64,000 nt of DNA from Oehlia diaphana. Lineage: Eukaryota > Glomeromycota > Glomeromycetes > Glomerales > Glomeraceae. The stretch's first letter is position 1, and the number at the start of each line of letters is the position of its first letter. Made by a program: the position numbers and the translations under genes. The stretch is taken from NCBI GenBank assembly GCA_003833135.1, contig QZLH01000413.1, forward strand, positions 7,186 through 71,185. Direction: 5' to 3'. Shown here piece by piece: positions 36,949 to 46,840 of this stretch. The notes below the pieces were generated by a model. It searched no databases. It saw only the letters and a program-made list of their open reading frames with translations, and was not told the origin of the DNA.

Positions 36949-37128
36949 GCATGTTTAAATACGTCATGTATCATGGGCAAAGGCCCGATCTTTGTATTTA
37001 TTTTTGCATTTATTAATAAATTTTTTTCTTGGCAAAAACCGTTAACTTGGTTAACGATCAGCTGAAATAACCTATATATTTTTCCGATTTTGAATACTAA
37101 CATACAGAACATAAAAATATTATAGGAC

Positions 37129-37572
37129 ATGCAATCTGAAATAGATTTATTGAGGCAACGCATTACCGAGCTTGAAGCCAGGAAAGCTGAGCTTGAGATC
37201 GAAAATGCCGAGATTTCTGAACTTAGAAAGAAGCTTGCTGAGCTTGAAGCCAGGAATGTAGAACTTATAAAGCAAATTGTGGAAGATAATAACAGACGTG
37301 ATGCTAAAATTGAGGATACCACCGATAGAGTTGCGAAATTGGAACAGAAACAACTGCAGAATGATAATACTCCTAGTAACAACTCATCTAACTTCAATTT
37401 CCATGACAAACCATTAGAGGATAGGAAGATGGGAAAACCCGGTGATAATAAGGTATTCGATGACATAGACTTTGGCCTCGACGATGAAATACTTGACGGT
37501 AAACCTGCCTTGCCTGTTGACTCGAATCACCCAATCAACGCTCGAACAGAAGGAATCTCGGTACAGGCGTAA
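37129..37572 (+). CDS. Small coiled-coil protein (147 aa)
   Basis: ATG at 37129 gives MQSEIDLLRQRITELEARKA. Heptad-like Leu/Ile and Glu/Lys spacing continues to about residue 85, predicting a long coiled coil. The rest is an acidic, disordered tail (DDIDFGLDDEILDG) ending GISVQA. It has no paralogue inside the window. Similar coiled-coil leaders occur in Rhizophagus families that are often fused to other domains, so this may be a complete small protein or a detached N-terminal module. Composition is typical of expressed genes here. Confidence 0.65.
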   Translation: MQSEIDLLRQRITELEARKAELEIENAEISELRKKLAELEARNVELIKQIVEDNNRRDAKIEDTTDRVAKLEQKQLQNDNTPSNNSSNFNFHDKPLEDRKMGKPGDNKVFDDIDFGLDDEILDGKPALPVDSNHPINARTEGISVQA

Positions 37573-38039
37573 TCTGGTCGAACACCTGCTCAATAACTTA
37601 AAATGTATTCGTTTTTTATGTATCGATTGCTGTTACGAATAAAAAAAGATTACTTAATTTCAGAAGAATATGGTACTTTATTTAAATATAATTTTTGTCA
37701 TGTAAGCGGCAAAAAATTTTTTTGCTAATATTCCATGGAATTTTTGTGGATTCATAAAAATTTCATGCAAACTAGTCCAAAATTTTCTATTTTTACTATT
37801 ATCACTTATTAAAATTATCAACTTTTGATCTATAATATTGCTTAATATTATTATTAAATCTTATAAAATAAATTGATAGAAATGTGCAGTTAATGTTGCT
37901 CTATCATTTTATCGGTTTAGATTTTTTGTATGTTGCTTAGTTTATGAATTATAATAGTTAAAGTTACATAATATTAGTGTGGTTTATAGGTGACAGCCAC
38001 CATAGCTTTAAATTTAAAGTGTATACTATATAATAACTA
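37573..38039. other. AT-rich spacer, no gene seen
   Basis: 3' flank of the coiled-coil gene; nothing further recognisable. Confidence 0.5.
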
Positions 38040-38694
38040 CAGTCCCCGGCGAAAAGAATGGCAGTGCGAATATCATTTGTTATTTTGGATATGAGATCGG
38101 AATTTTCCTATTTAAATTAAAACTTGTAATGCCCAATGGATTTTTAGAATACTATTTTAAAAAGCAATAAAAAAAATTGGAAATTTTATTATTGTTTTTA
38201 CACCTATTTTACCTTCTAAAAAACAAAGAAGTTATAAATTAAATAGAAATTGGAGAATAATAATTTGTTATGAATTTTTTTAAACTGCACAAAATCCTAC
38301 ATAATAATAAATTCCAATTTTTTTTAAAAAAAAACTACTTACTTTTAACTGTCTAATATTATAATTACATTTTGTTATATTACATTACCACAGAGGAATA
38401 CTACTGATAATTTTTACATTAAAATTGAATTTGATATGAAAGTTTGTAATAAAAAGTTTAAACTTCATTTTCTCATCAACCAAAGCTTGTATTGAAACAA
38501 ATTACAATTATGAGATTCCTTTTAATTATGAGATTTAAATAATGGTCTATTATTATATTATTGAGCTTTTATATTACTTTTGGAAAATGATTATCTTTAT
38601 GCAACATAATAATTCATCATACTCACTATTATACTTGAACTATCACATTACACAGATGCCACACAGGAATTTTCACAGGTCAAATGAAAAAAAA

Positions 38695-38810
38695 TCAGAT
38701 TTATCTATTTTAAAATAGGATTTCTGATTTTTGGCTATTTTAGTATAGAATTGCCGATTTTTGGCTATTTTTAATAACATTTCTGATTTTTAAATAGGAT
38801 TTCTGATTCA
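38695..38810. repeat. Short tandem repeat of about 35 bp
   Basis: Imperfect copies of TTTCTGATTTTTGGCTATTTT occur about four times before the gap. They may have caused the assembly break. Confidence 0.7.
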
Positions 38811-38903
38811 TGCAACATGTTGATTATTACGTGTTACGGTTTTTTATGAATTTTTTGTTTTTTTTTTTTATTTTAACTATTTTTTTATCTTTCATTTACA
38901 AAA

Positions 38904-39069
38904 NNNNNNNNNNNNNNNNNNNNNNNNNNNNNNNNNNNNNNNNNNNNNNNNNNNNNNNNNNNNNNNNNNNNNNNNNNNNNNNNNNNNNNNNNNNNNNNNN
39001 NNNNNNNNNNNNNNNNNNNNNNNNNNNNNNNNNNNNNNNNNNNNNNNNNNNNNNNNNNNNNNNNNNNNN
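38904..39069. other. Assembly gap (166 N)
   Basis: A run of N. Any open frame crossing it is meaningless. Confidence 0.99.
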
Positions 39070-39529
39070 TTAAATAATGGTCTATTATTATATTATTGAG
39101 CTTTTATATTACTTTTGGAAAATGATTATCTTTATGCAACATAATAATTCATCATACTCACTATTATACTTGAACTATTACATTACACAGATGCCACACA
39201 GGAATTTTAAGACCACCATTCGAACCACATAGTCAAGAGGAATCCAATGGTGGTAATTTTGTCTCAATCTGACCTCTGGATGGCGAGAAAGTTAAAAGAA
39301 TATTAAAATATCATAATACAAGAACACTATTAAGAGTGCGAATAGTACACAATACTAAATTGAAGCATTTATTGACACGGAAGATATCATATCAAATATT
39401 GGTTAAATTATGAAATATATGTATTTTCTGCTCCTCTTTCAGAAAATAAAAAAAAATTTCACATTTTACTATAAATTGCATTTGTGATATCAAAAAAACT
39501 GACCGCCATTCTTTTTGCCGGGGTCTGTA

Positions 39530-40424
39530 CCTTTATTAACAATTGAACATAAATAAAACTTAATAATAAATGCTAAAAAATAAAATATATCAAATAGAAA
39601 CATGAATCGCTAGGCGATCTGCAATATAACTTAAAACTAAAAACTATAATAAAACTATACAAAAAAATTCTCTCTATTTCCCTTCGTCCGCACCTTTCTT
39701 TTATATTTCTCCCCACTTCCGTATAACTTATACTAAATGCTAGTGTTTCTTCGTACCAATCATCCTATGTATTAATTAAACAAAGTATATGCTAGAAATC
39801 TTATGCTTATCTAATATTCCTGCGCCACAGAACTAGCCCGGGTAACACCTAATTTGATAACGGACCAAACTTAGTTCTATTTTTACATTAGATTTTCTAA
39901 ATGATCGGCAAAATAATCGACATTGTAATAAAATAGAAAGCCCGGTAGCCTATTTAAATTTATATGACGCGTCGTCGCGCCGTACTGATCAAAAATCCAG
40001 GGTGGTCACCCGGGATTTTTGAACAATATGGCGCTTTATAAATTTTATTTTATAGTGACCCTATTTAATAATCTAACAACTTGCAATATACTGTATATTC
40101 TTTTTTTGGCCTTTTTGGCAGCGATGTACTTCCACATTTAAGTTAATCTTTTTATGTACTGTATGGCTAGGGATTCTTCTATACAATTAATTTTATAAGC
40201 GAGGTAAATTTCCAAATACAATATATAAAATTAGGAACGCAAAAAGTGTATGGTTGATCAATGCAGAGTGACAATGGATTGGCAACGTACATACAGTAGT
40301 TATGTTGTGACTTGTGACTTTGTCTACCACATAAAGTGCATCATTTGTTAATCGGGCTTTTTTTTCCTCAAAAAAAAAAAAAAATAACTGAAATAAACTC
40401 CACTATTATAACTTAAATGATAAA
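39530..40424. other. Spacer with one hairpin element, gene A promoter
   Basis: Holds the hairpin at 39955-40050. The last 180 bp show patches shared with the segment upstream of the 52.5-kb paralogue (TTGATCAATGC, GGATTG, CAACATG-type words). These are probable promoter remnants. Confidence 0.45.
39955..40050. mobile_element. Hairpin MITE-like element
   Basis: TAAATTTATA (39955) pairs with TATAAATTTTA (about 40038). The centre TCAAAAATCCAGGGTGG and CACCCGGGATTTTTGA folds on itself. GC-rich words (GCGCCGTACTG against CAATATGGCGC) lie between. There is no coding capacity, and the target duplication is not clear. Confidence 0.5.
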
Positions 40425-43400
40425 ATGACTTCTGTAAAAGAATGGGTTGAGGAAAAGATAAAAAATAAATATATCCAATATTTTGAATATGATAAATTTA
40501 GTCAAATAGTCGAAATTGATAGAGGAGGTTTCGGTAAAGTGAGTAAAGCAAATTTGGCTAATACGGGATTGGTCGCACTAAAAATTATTTTTAGTAAAAA
40601 TTCAAATATTGGAGAATATGAACTTATTAAGGCTAATTATGAGCTTGTCAAGGAGGTAGGAATCGCTTTTTTATGTTGTACATTATATTAGCTTTATATT
40701 CAATAAAAATAAGGATTAATTTTGTTCTATCATTTTTTTTTTTTTAGTTAGAACTCCTTCGCGAGATCGATTATCGTCAAAACATCAATCGTATTCTGGG
40801 AATAACAAAAGGTTAATGTTAAGAAAATTTTTCAAACAATTTACTTAAACAGCTCAATCTAACTTATTTGTATTTAATAGATTCTGAGTATTACATATTG
40901 GTGTTGGAATATGCCAATGAAGGAAATTTAAGAGATTATTTGAAAAAAAAATTTACTTCCTTGAAATGGAATGATAAAATTCAAATGGCATTGGATATTA
41001 CTAATGGATTGAAATTTTTACATTCCGAAGATATTATCCATAGAGACTTGGTTGGTAAAGGAGTTTATAATTTTTTATATTTCGATGATTAATTTAATAA
41101 TTACTGTCAATTATTTTGTAGCACTCACACAACATATTAGTAAATAATGGAAAATTATTAATTGCAGACTTTGGAACATTTAAAAAGTTGACAGAAGTCA
41201 CGACCAGTAAAAACTGGATGGTAGAATATATTGATCCACAATGTTTTAGGCATGTCGATTATAAAATAAATATAAAGCTGATGTCTATAGTTTAGGTGTT
41301 TTATTATGGGAAATTTCAAGTGGACGTCCTCCTTTTTCTAACTGTTCGCAAGACACACGAAATAAACTTTATCATCTCATTAAAGATGGTCATAGAGAAG
41401 AATCAATCAAGGGTACACCTCTAAAGTATCAAAGACTTTATCATGAATGTTGGGATGGCGAACCAAAATCAAGACCCGATATCGAAGAAGTACATGAAAT
41501 TTTATGTCAATTAAATACAGGTACAAAATAATTTAATGTAAACAATGAATTTAACGAAAAACTAATGAATATAAATTAAATATAGAAAAGCTCGGACCGG
41601 AAAAAAATTGGTATTCGGACTGGTTAGAAAAATCAATTGCCGAAGAATTTATCACATATTACGAATATTCGGAATTTAAAAATCCACAAACAATAGGGAA
41701 AGGTTCATTTGGAAATGTCACTCGTTCTAATTGGAAAAATACTAATAAATATTTTGCCTTGAAAAGTTTCAATGATGATAAAACAATACTAAAGGAAATA
41801 ATTAATGAGGTATAAAATTATATATAATAGTCTAAAAATTTTCAATGATTTTTATCTTATAAATTCTTTGCAGATAAAATTGCAAAAAAAAGTTGATTTT
41901 CATGAAAATATTTTACGATTCTATGGGATCACAATAACAAAAAAAGCTGGTAAATCTACATATAATTACATTATTTCTGCCTTATTTTTAAAGAAAAATA
42001 TATTTAATGTTTTTTTTAATAATACATTTAAATATAATTCAAGAATACGCATTGGTTTTGGAATATGCTGATAGTGGTACGCTAAAGACTTATTTACAGC
42101 ATCACTTTAATGAACTTGGATGGGATGATAAATACCAGTTTGCACTGCATAGAAAGTGCGGTAGCGTGTATACATGAATGTGATATTATTCATTGTGATT
42201 TGGTAATAAGTCAATTTTATGATTTTTAATATTTAATTTTAGCTGATTAGTAATAAAGTTCTTGCATTTAATCAAAATAGCATGCTGACAATGTATTTGT
42301 ACATGAGAAAAAGTTAAAACTGGCAGACTTTGGTTTATCAAGGAAGATTGCAGCATCAAGTAATCTAAAAGTATTTGGAGTGATACCTTATATCGATCCA
42401 AAAAGGTTAAGTGATCAGCAAAATTATAAATTAAATAAGAAGTCTGATGTATATAGTGTTGGTGTTTTAATGTGGCAAATTTCGAGTGGATATCAGCCAT
42501 ATCCATCATATGATAATAAGTATGACGTAAGTTTAGCCATATCAATAATAAATGGAAGAAGAGAAGAAGTTATTGAGGGGACCCCTGCTGAATATAGTAA
42601 ATTATATACAAGTAATAATTAATTCTATTATTTAATTATTTTTAATTAATGATAAAATTAAATTTTATTGATTTATTTATTAGAATGTTGGAAATATGAG
42701 CCAGATGAACGTCCAAATATGCAAGATGTCGTTTTAATTCTTAAAGCCTTAATCTCTCCTGAACAAAATGATACAAAATTTGATGAAGTTTATAAAGAAG
42801 AAAATATCTTATTAGAAAAATATAAATCAAGCTCAAAATCGAGTGAAGGAATAGAAGATATAAATAAGAGTTTATCAGTAGGTTCAGTGGATTTTGCCAC
42901 ATTAAATAATATAGAATCTGGAAGCAATTTAAGTATGTAATATCAAGTATCTGTTGCTCGATCGAATTTTTTTGAAAAAAAAAATGAGGTTATAAGTTAT
43001 ATTAATTTAATTTACAGAAGAATGCTGGGATGGCGAATCAAAATCAAGATATGATGTTGAAGTAGTACATGAAATTTCAAGTCGATTAATATTGAGGATT
43101 CACAATATTCACAATTTAATTTACCAAATATTGATAACAATGACAACTTAATTATTTCTTCAGATTATCAAAATTCAAATTTAATAAGTAAGTGTGATAT
43201 ATTAATTATGTTAATTAGCATCAGAATGAATTTATTAATAATCTGCTACTGATATTAATCAGGTTTAGCTTCAGACACTTCCAAGAATTTATTTACCCAT
43301 TCTCTCAGTAAATCAAAATTAAGAAATCAAGATTGGATTAATGAAGAATATTCAAATAAAGAATTTATGGATATTATTGAAGGCGAAAAGTTAAAACTTA

Positions 43401-44695
43401 AAGGTCCTTTGAAAATAAAAGACTTTATGAAGTTAAAAAGTATTAGTTTAGAGAAATGTGAGTTAACCAGTTTGGAAATTAGTGGTTGTCCTCAGCTTAT
43501 TAAGATTGACTTATCAGAACTTTTCAGACTTACAAGTTTATCCATAACTAAATGCTCAGAACTAATCACATTTGATTGCTCATCAAATGAGTTAACCAGT
43601 TTGGAAATAAGTAATTGTTATCATCTTAATAAGATTGACTTGTCAAAACTTCCTAAACTCACAAGTCTATCTGTAACTGAATGTCAAAAACTGACCAAGC
43701 TTGACTGTTCTAATAGTAAATTAACTGAGTTGGAAGTTAGTAATCTTATTGAGCTCAACTGTTCGAATACTTCAATTGAGGAATTAAATCTTAATTTTTG
43801 TCCGAATATTAAAAAACTCATTTGTTCTAACAATGAAAAACTAATTAATTTAGATGTAAGCATTTGTTCACAATTAGACTTTCTTGATTGTACCAGCAGT
43901 AAATTAACTATTCTTGACCTAAGTATTTGCTCCAAATCTATTATGGTTAAACCTCCTAATATGGATATTATCCAAGAAAAAGAAAAAATTAAGAATATAG
44001 TGATAGTTGGCTGCACTGATGTTGGTAAATCTACATTAGCCAATGTATTAACTGGCTCTGATTATTTCAGTAAAAATGCATACACAGCTAGTAAGACTAT
44101 AAATTTCAAGAAAAAACATTTTAAATGGAATGGAAAATATTTTTGTATAGTTGATGCTATTGGACCTAAACTAACTACAGGAAATACTTTACTCAAATCA
44201 GTAGAAGAAATCTTTTCTATGCTAGAAGGGATAAGCCAAATTTTATTTGTGATTGATGGAAGATTCACAACAGAAGAAATAAAAATATTCAACTTACTCA
44301 AAGGTCTTATTACCAATATTTTTGAAATTAACATTCTTGAATATGTTACTATTGTGAGAACTAAGTTCAGTAATTTTAAGAAAAAAAAGGAATGCGAAGC
44401 AGATAAGAATCAATTGCATAATGAGAATGAGAGTATTAGTGAAATAGTTAAATCATGTAGAGATGTTGTTCATGTAGACAATCCTTCAGTAAATATTCAA
44501 ATTACTGATGATGATGATCAATATACAATTAATATTAATAAAAAAATAAGAGAAAGGTCAAGAAAGATAATGTTAGACTATTTAGATGAAGCATGTCAGG
44601 TAGATCACTTCAAATTAAAATCATGGGATGAGACACATAAACTGGTTGCTGAATATATAGAAAGTAATTGTGAGAATTTACCAAAGTTAGAATAG
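40425..44695 (+). pseudogene. Kinase-kinase-LRR-AIG1 GTPase gene with three frameshifts
   Basis: Proposed exons: 40425-40655, 40748-40811, 40881-41050, 41122-41520, 41586-41809, 41874-41949, 42044-42202, 42281-42611, 42684-42932, 43018-43187 and 43263-44695. Kinase 1 has DRGGFGKV, VALK, HRDL, ADFG and CWDGEPKSRPD. Kinase 2 has GKGSFGNV, ALK, HCDL (non-RD), ADFGLS and CWKYEPDERP. A partial third C-lobe follows (ECWDGESKSR). The last exon encodes about seven irregular LRRs, then an AIG1-like P-loop GTPase (GCTDVGKST, DAIG, RTKF). Indels near 41275, 42155 and 43085 break the frame; otherwise splicing is consistent. The last exon alone is open for 442 codons. A paralogue lies at 52517-55531. Confidence 0.8.
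43367..44695 (+). CDS. LRR plus AIG1-type GTPase, intact terminal segment
   Basis: Open from an internal Met at 43367 to a stop at 44695 (442 codons), part of the last exon above. Residues 10-190 are LRRs of the LTSLEISGCPQLIKIDLS type. Residues 215-223 form the P-loop GCTDVGKST, 263-266 is DAIG (G3), and 331-334 is RTKF in the position where AIG1/GIMAP proteins have a divergent G4. GIMAP-type GTPases bind GTP, dimerise at membranes and act in immunity in animals and plants; the fungal role is unknown. It could be expressed on its own if the upstream part is dead, but that needs a transcript. Confidence 0.6.
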   Translation: MDIIEGEKLKLKGPLKIKDFMKLKSISLEKCELTSLEISGCPQLIKIDLSELFRLTSLSITKCSELITFDCSSNELTSLEISNCYHLNKIDLSKLPKLTSLSVTECQKLTKLDCSNSKLTELEVSNLIELNCSNTSIEELNLNFCPNIKKLICSNNEKLINLDVSICSQLDFLDCTSSKLTILDLSICSKSIMVKPPNMDIIQEKEKIKNIVIVGCTDVGKSTLANVLTGSDYFSKNAYTASKTINFKKKHFKWNGKYFCIVDAIGPKLTTGNTLLKSVEEIFSMLEGISQILFVIDGRFTTEEIKIFNLLKGLITNIFEINILEYVTIVRTKFSNFKKKKECEADKNQLHNENESISEIVKSCRDVVHVDNPSVNIQITDDDDQYTININKKIRERSRKIMLDYLDEACQVDHFKLKSWDETHKLVAEYIESNCENLPKLE

Positions 44696-45663
44696 AACCA
44701 GAAACTTATTAAATAACTTGATTTATCACAATTAATTAAAAAATAAATTAGTTTTATCAAAATTATTAAATCGAATCCGTATATATGATAATACAATGAC
44801 GTTTTAATTTGTTGTAAACAAGGTAATACGAAGATTTAACAATTTGTGCAATTTGTTATTTGTGTAATTTTACAATATTACAATGCTATACTTTTAATAT
44901 AAGATTATAATTAATTAAATAATAAATAAAATATATTAATAATGACCTTTAAAAATTTCATTATTATATGTTCTAAATTCCGCGGAATTTTCAGGGTTTC
45001 CGCAGAGGATTCCATGGAATTTCATTGTATTACAGTTTAGATCGGCACATGAGTAGTGGTAAATCGCAGCCAAATTTAGCTGCAAAACGCTTTAAGGCAT
45101 AATAATGAAATTTAATAAAAAATGTATGCCACAATATTTTAAATTTTTTAATATAGAAAATTTCAAAAACAGCAAAACTTCATTTTTTTAAAATATATTG
45201 CGCAGCAGCCCCTAAATCATATATTCTAATACTGTATTTATATATACATTTCAAATTATTAAGTAAAATAGGGTTTCTATTAGTCTATCGTTCATATGTG
45301 GATTAGCAACTAATTCAATTTATAATTTTCCTTTTTTCAACATTTAATAACTAATAATTTTAAAAAGAAATGATGGTACCTCATCAAAATAAAGATATCT
45401 TTTAAATCCGTATTAGTTATTAACTTGTCTGCTTTCAACTAAATAAATTTTAAAATAGTTATACAGTACTTAATAACTAGCGTCTGTAGAGAAACATTTC
45501 AACCATTTTAAAAACGGCAATAAATCAATTTGTACATTTCCGGAATTGAGACATTTATGAAACAATCTATACAACGTTCGCTCAACACAAGAAAACACAA
45601 GAATTGATTTATGACAATTTAAAATAATTTTATCGTTGAACAGAATGAATATGAAGATCGTAG
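44696..45663. other. AT-rich spacer, no gene seen
   Basis: 3' flank of gene A. A palindromic AATTCCGCGGAATTT word lies at about 44975. No other feature. Confidence 0.5.
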
Positions 45664-46121
45664 TTTACAAGTCAAACCTCTATGTACTGATCCCCGGTTT
45701 ACCGATAATTCCTGTACTGATAAATTTTTATTGTCCCATTTCATGTATAATAAAAAAACAACGTTGTATCGATATTGTACTATATAATTTCGCGATGCAA
45801 CGTATACCGATACTTTTTCTCGATCTCTTTATAATAATCGGTACATCTTAATATATGTTACTATAAAATTTGCCCAAGTAAAAAGATTTAATTTGAACTC
45901 TTGCGGTTTAATTTGCCGAAATTTGATTATTTTGGCCCATTAATCGGGTGGCATTTATATTTTTTCATCGGTATCAAAGTCTGACTGTCCGCTAATCTGA
46001 TAATAGAGGTGATTTACAATATGATACTGTATATACAGTAATTGTGTATCGATAATTCAATGTACTGATACTTTTTCCCTAAAACAACCTCATCGATACA
46101 TAGACGGAGGTTTGACTGTAT
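45664..46121. mobile_element. Pogo-like MITE, degenerate (about 460 bp)
   Basis: The left end AAGTCAAACCTCTATGTACT and the right end ATAGACGGAGGTTTGACTG are inverted repeats flanked by TA. Inside are diverged TGTACTGATA / GATACTTTTTC words. AGTCAAACCTC-type ends resemble pogo/Tigger elements of the Tc1/mariner group. No transposase. The 71-codon frame across its left half is chance. Confidence 0.6.
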
Positions 46122-46840
46122 TTAAAAAAAAACTTCAATACTTTTAATTTGATTCGAATGTGTAATTATATTTTATTTTACTTTAATTATAATCGCTAGT
46201 CTATTGATTGGTTCTTCCATAAACTATTTGCTTTGCCAAAAGAAACTGAACCATTTCCTAGTTATGCTGAATCACTGGAAATACGTAATGGTACAGAAAG
46301 ACAAGATCATATGATACTGTATTTATGATATTTATAAAGAAATATATATACCGGTAAATCAGCATAACTGATAATGATATATTGACTATTTTATTACTAG
46401 CTCGACTTTTTTAAAGACAATTTATCTTTTTATTTCTTGTATAAGTGTTCAAACTATTAAAAAAATTTAATTCATTCAATCTATCTTTAATAATCTGTGT
46501 CATGTTTCATCGCTTTCGATCAAAAAATTATCCTATTGATTTCTTGTCCGAAAAAAAAAGCATTCGTCCACTGTAATAAATATGGTGTCGATCGACATAC
46601 AGATAAAAAAAAATTAAACATATACAGTTGGCTCGCGTTATAACGAATTTGGTGTCCATACTTTTTTTTTTTTTTAAATAGTAACGCATATAAAGTTTTA
46701 CATAATTAATTATAAAATACTTAGAGCTTAAAATTATAAAATACATAATACTATCTAAAATAAACTATGCTAATTTATCCTATAACTAAAATTTGTATCA
46801 AATAATCAATTAACTATGTAAACTATTTTAATATTACGTA
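46122..46840. other. AT-rich spacer with a possible TIR end
   Basis: CAGTTGGCTCGCGTTATAAC at 46625 looks like another pogo-type terminus, but I found no matching right end, so it is only a suggestion. This segment is also the 3' flank of the LINE fragment. Confidence 0.35.

Larger units (their letters stand above)
38535..39208. repeat. 139-bp direct duplication around the gap
   Basis: 38535-38673 and 39070-39208 are the same sequence apart from one difference (ACTATCACATT versus ACTATTACATT). The second copy begins at the first base after the N run, which suggests a scaffolding overlap error or collapsed tandem copies. Confidence 0.9.
38040..39527. mobile_element. Tc1/mariner-like TIR element interrupted by an assembly gap
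   Basis: The left end CAGTCCCCGGCGAAAAGAAT (38040-38059) and the right end ATTCTTTTTGCCGGGGTCTG (39508-39527) are inverted repeats continuing a few bases inward. TA flanks both ends (38038-38039 and 39528-39529), as in Tc1/mariner elements. No transposase frame is visible. The middle contains 166 N (38904-39069) and a 139-bp duplication on either side of it. Confidence 0.75.

Noticed and set aside
36780..37466. Minus-strand open frame of 228 codons
   Set aside because: It is the antisense of the coiled-coil gene and the C-terminal fragment, with a Ser/Phe/Leu-rich composition typical of such shadows.
38810..39073. Open frame of 87 codons
   Set aside because: Two thirds of it is the N gap.
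45636..45851. Plus-strand frame of 71 codons
   Set aside because: It lies across the left end of the pogo-like MITE and has no domain.
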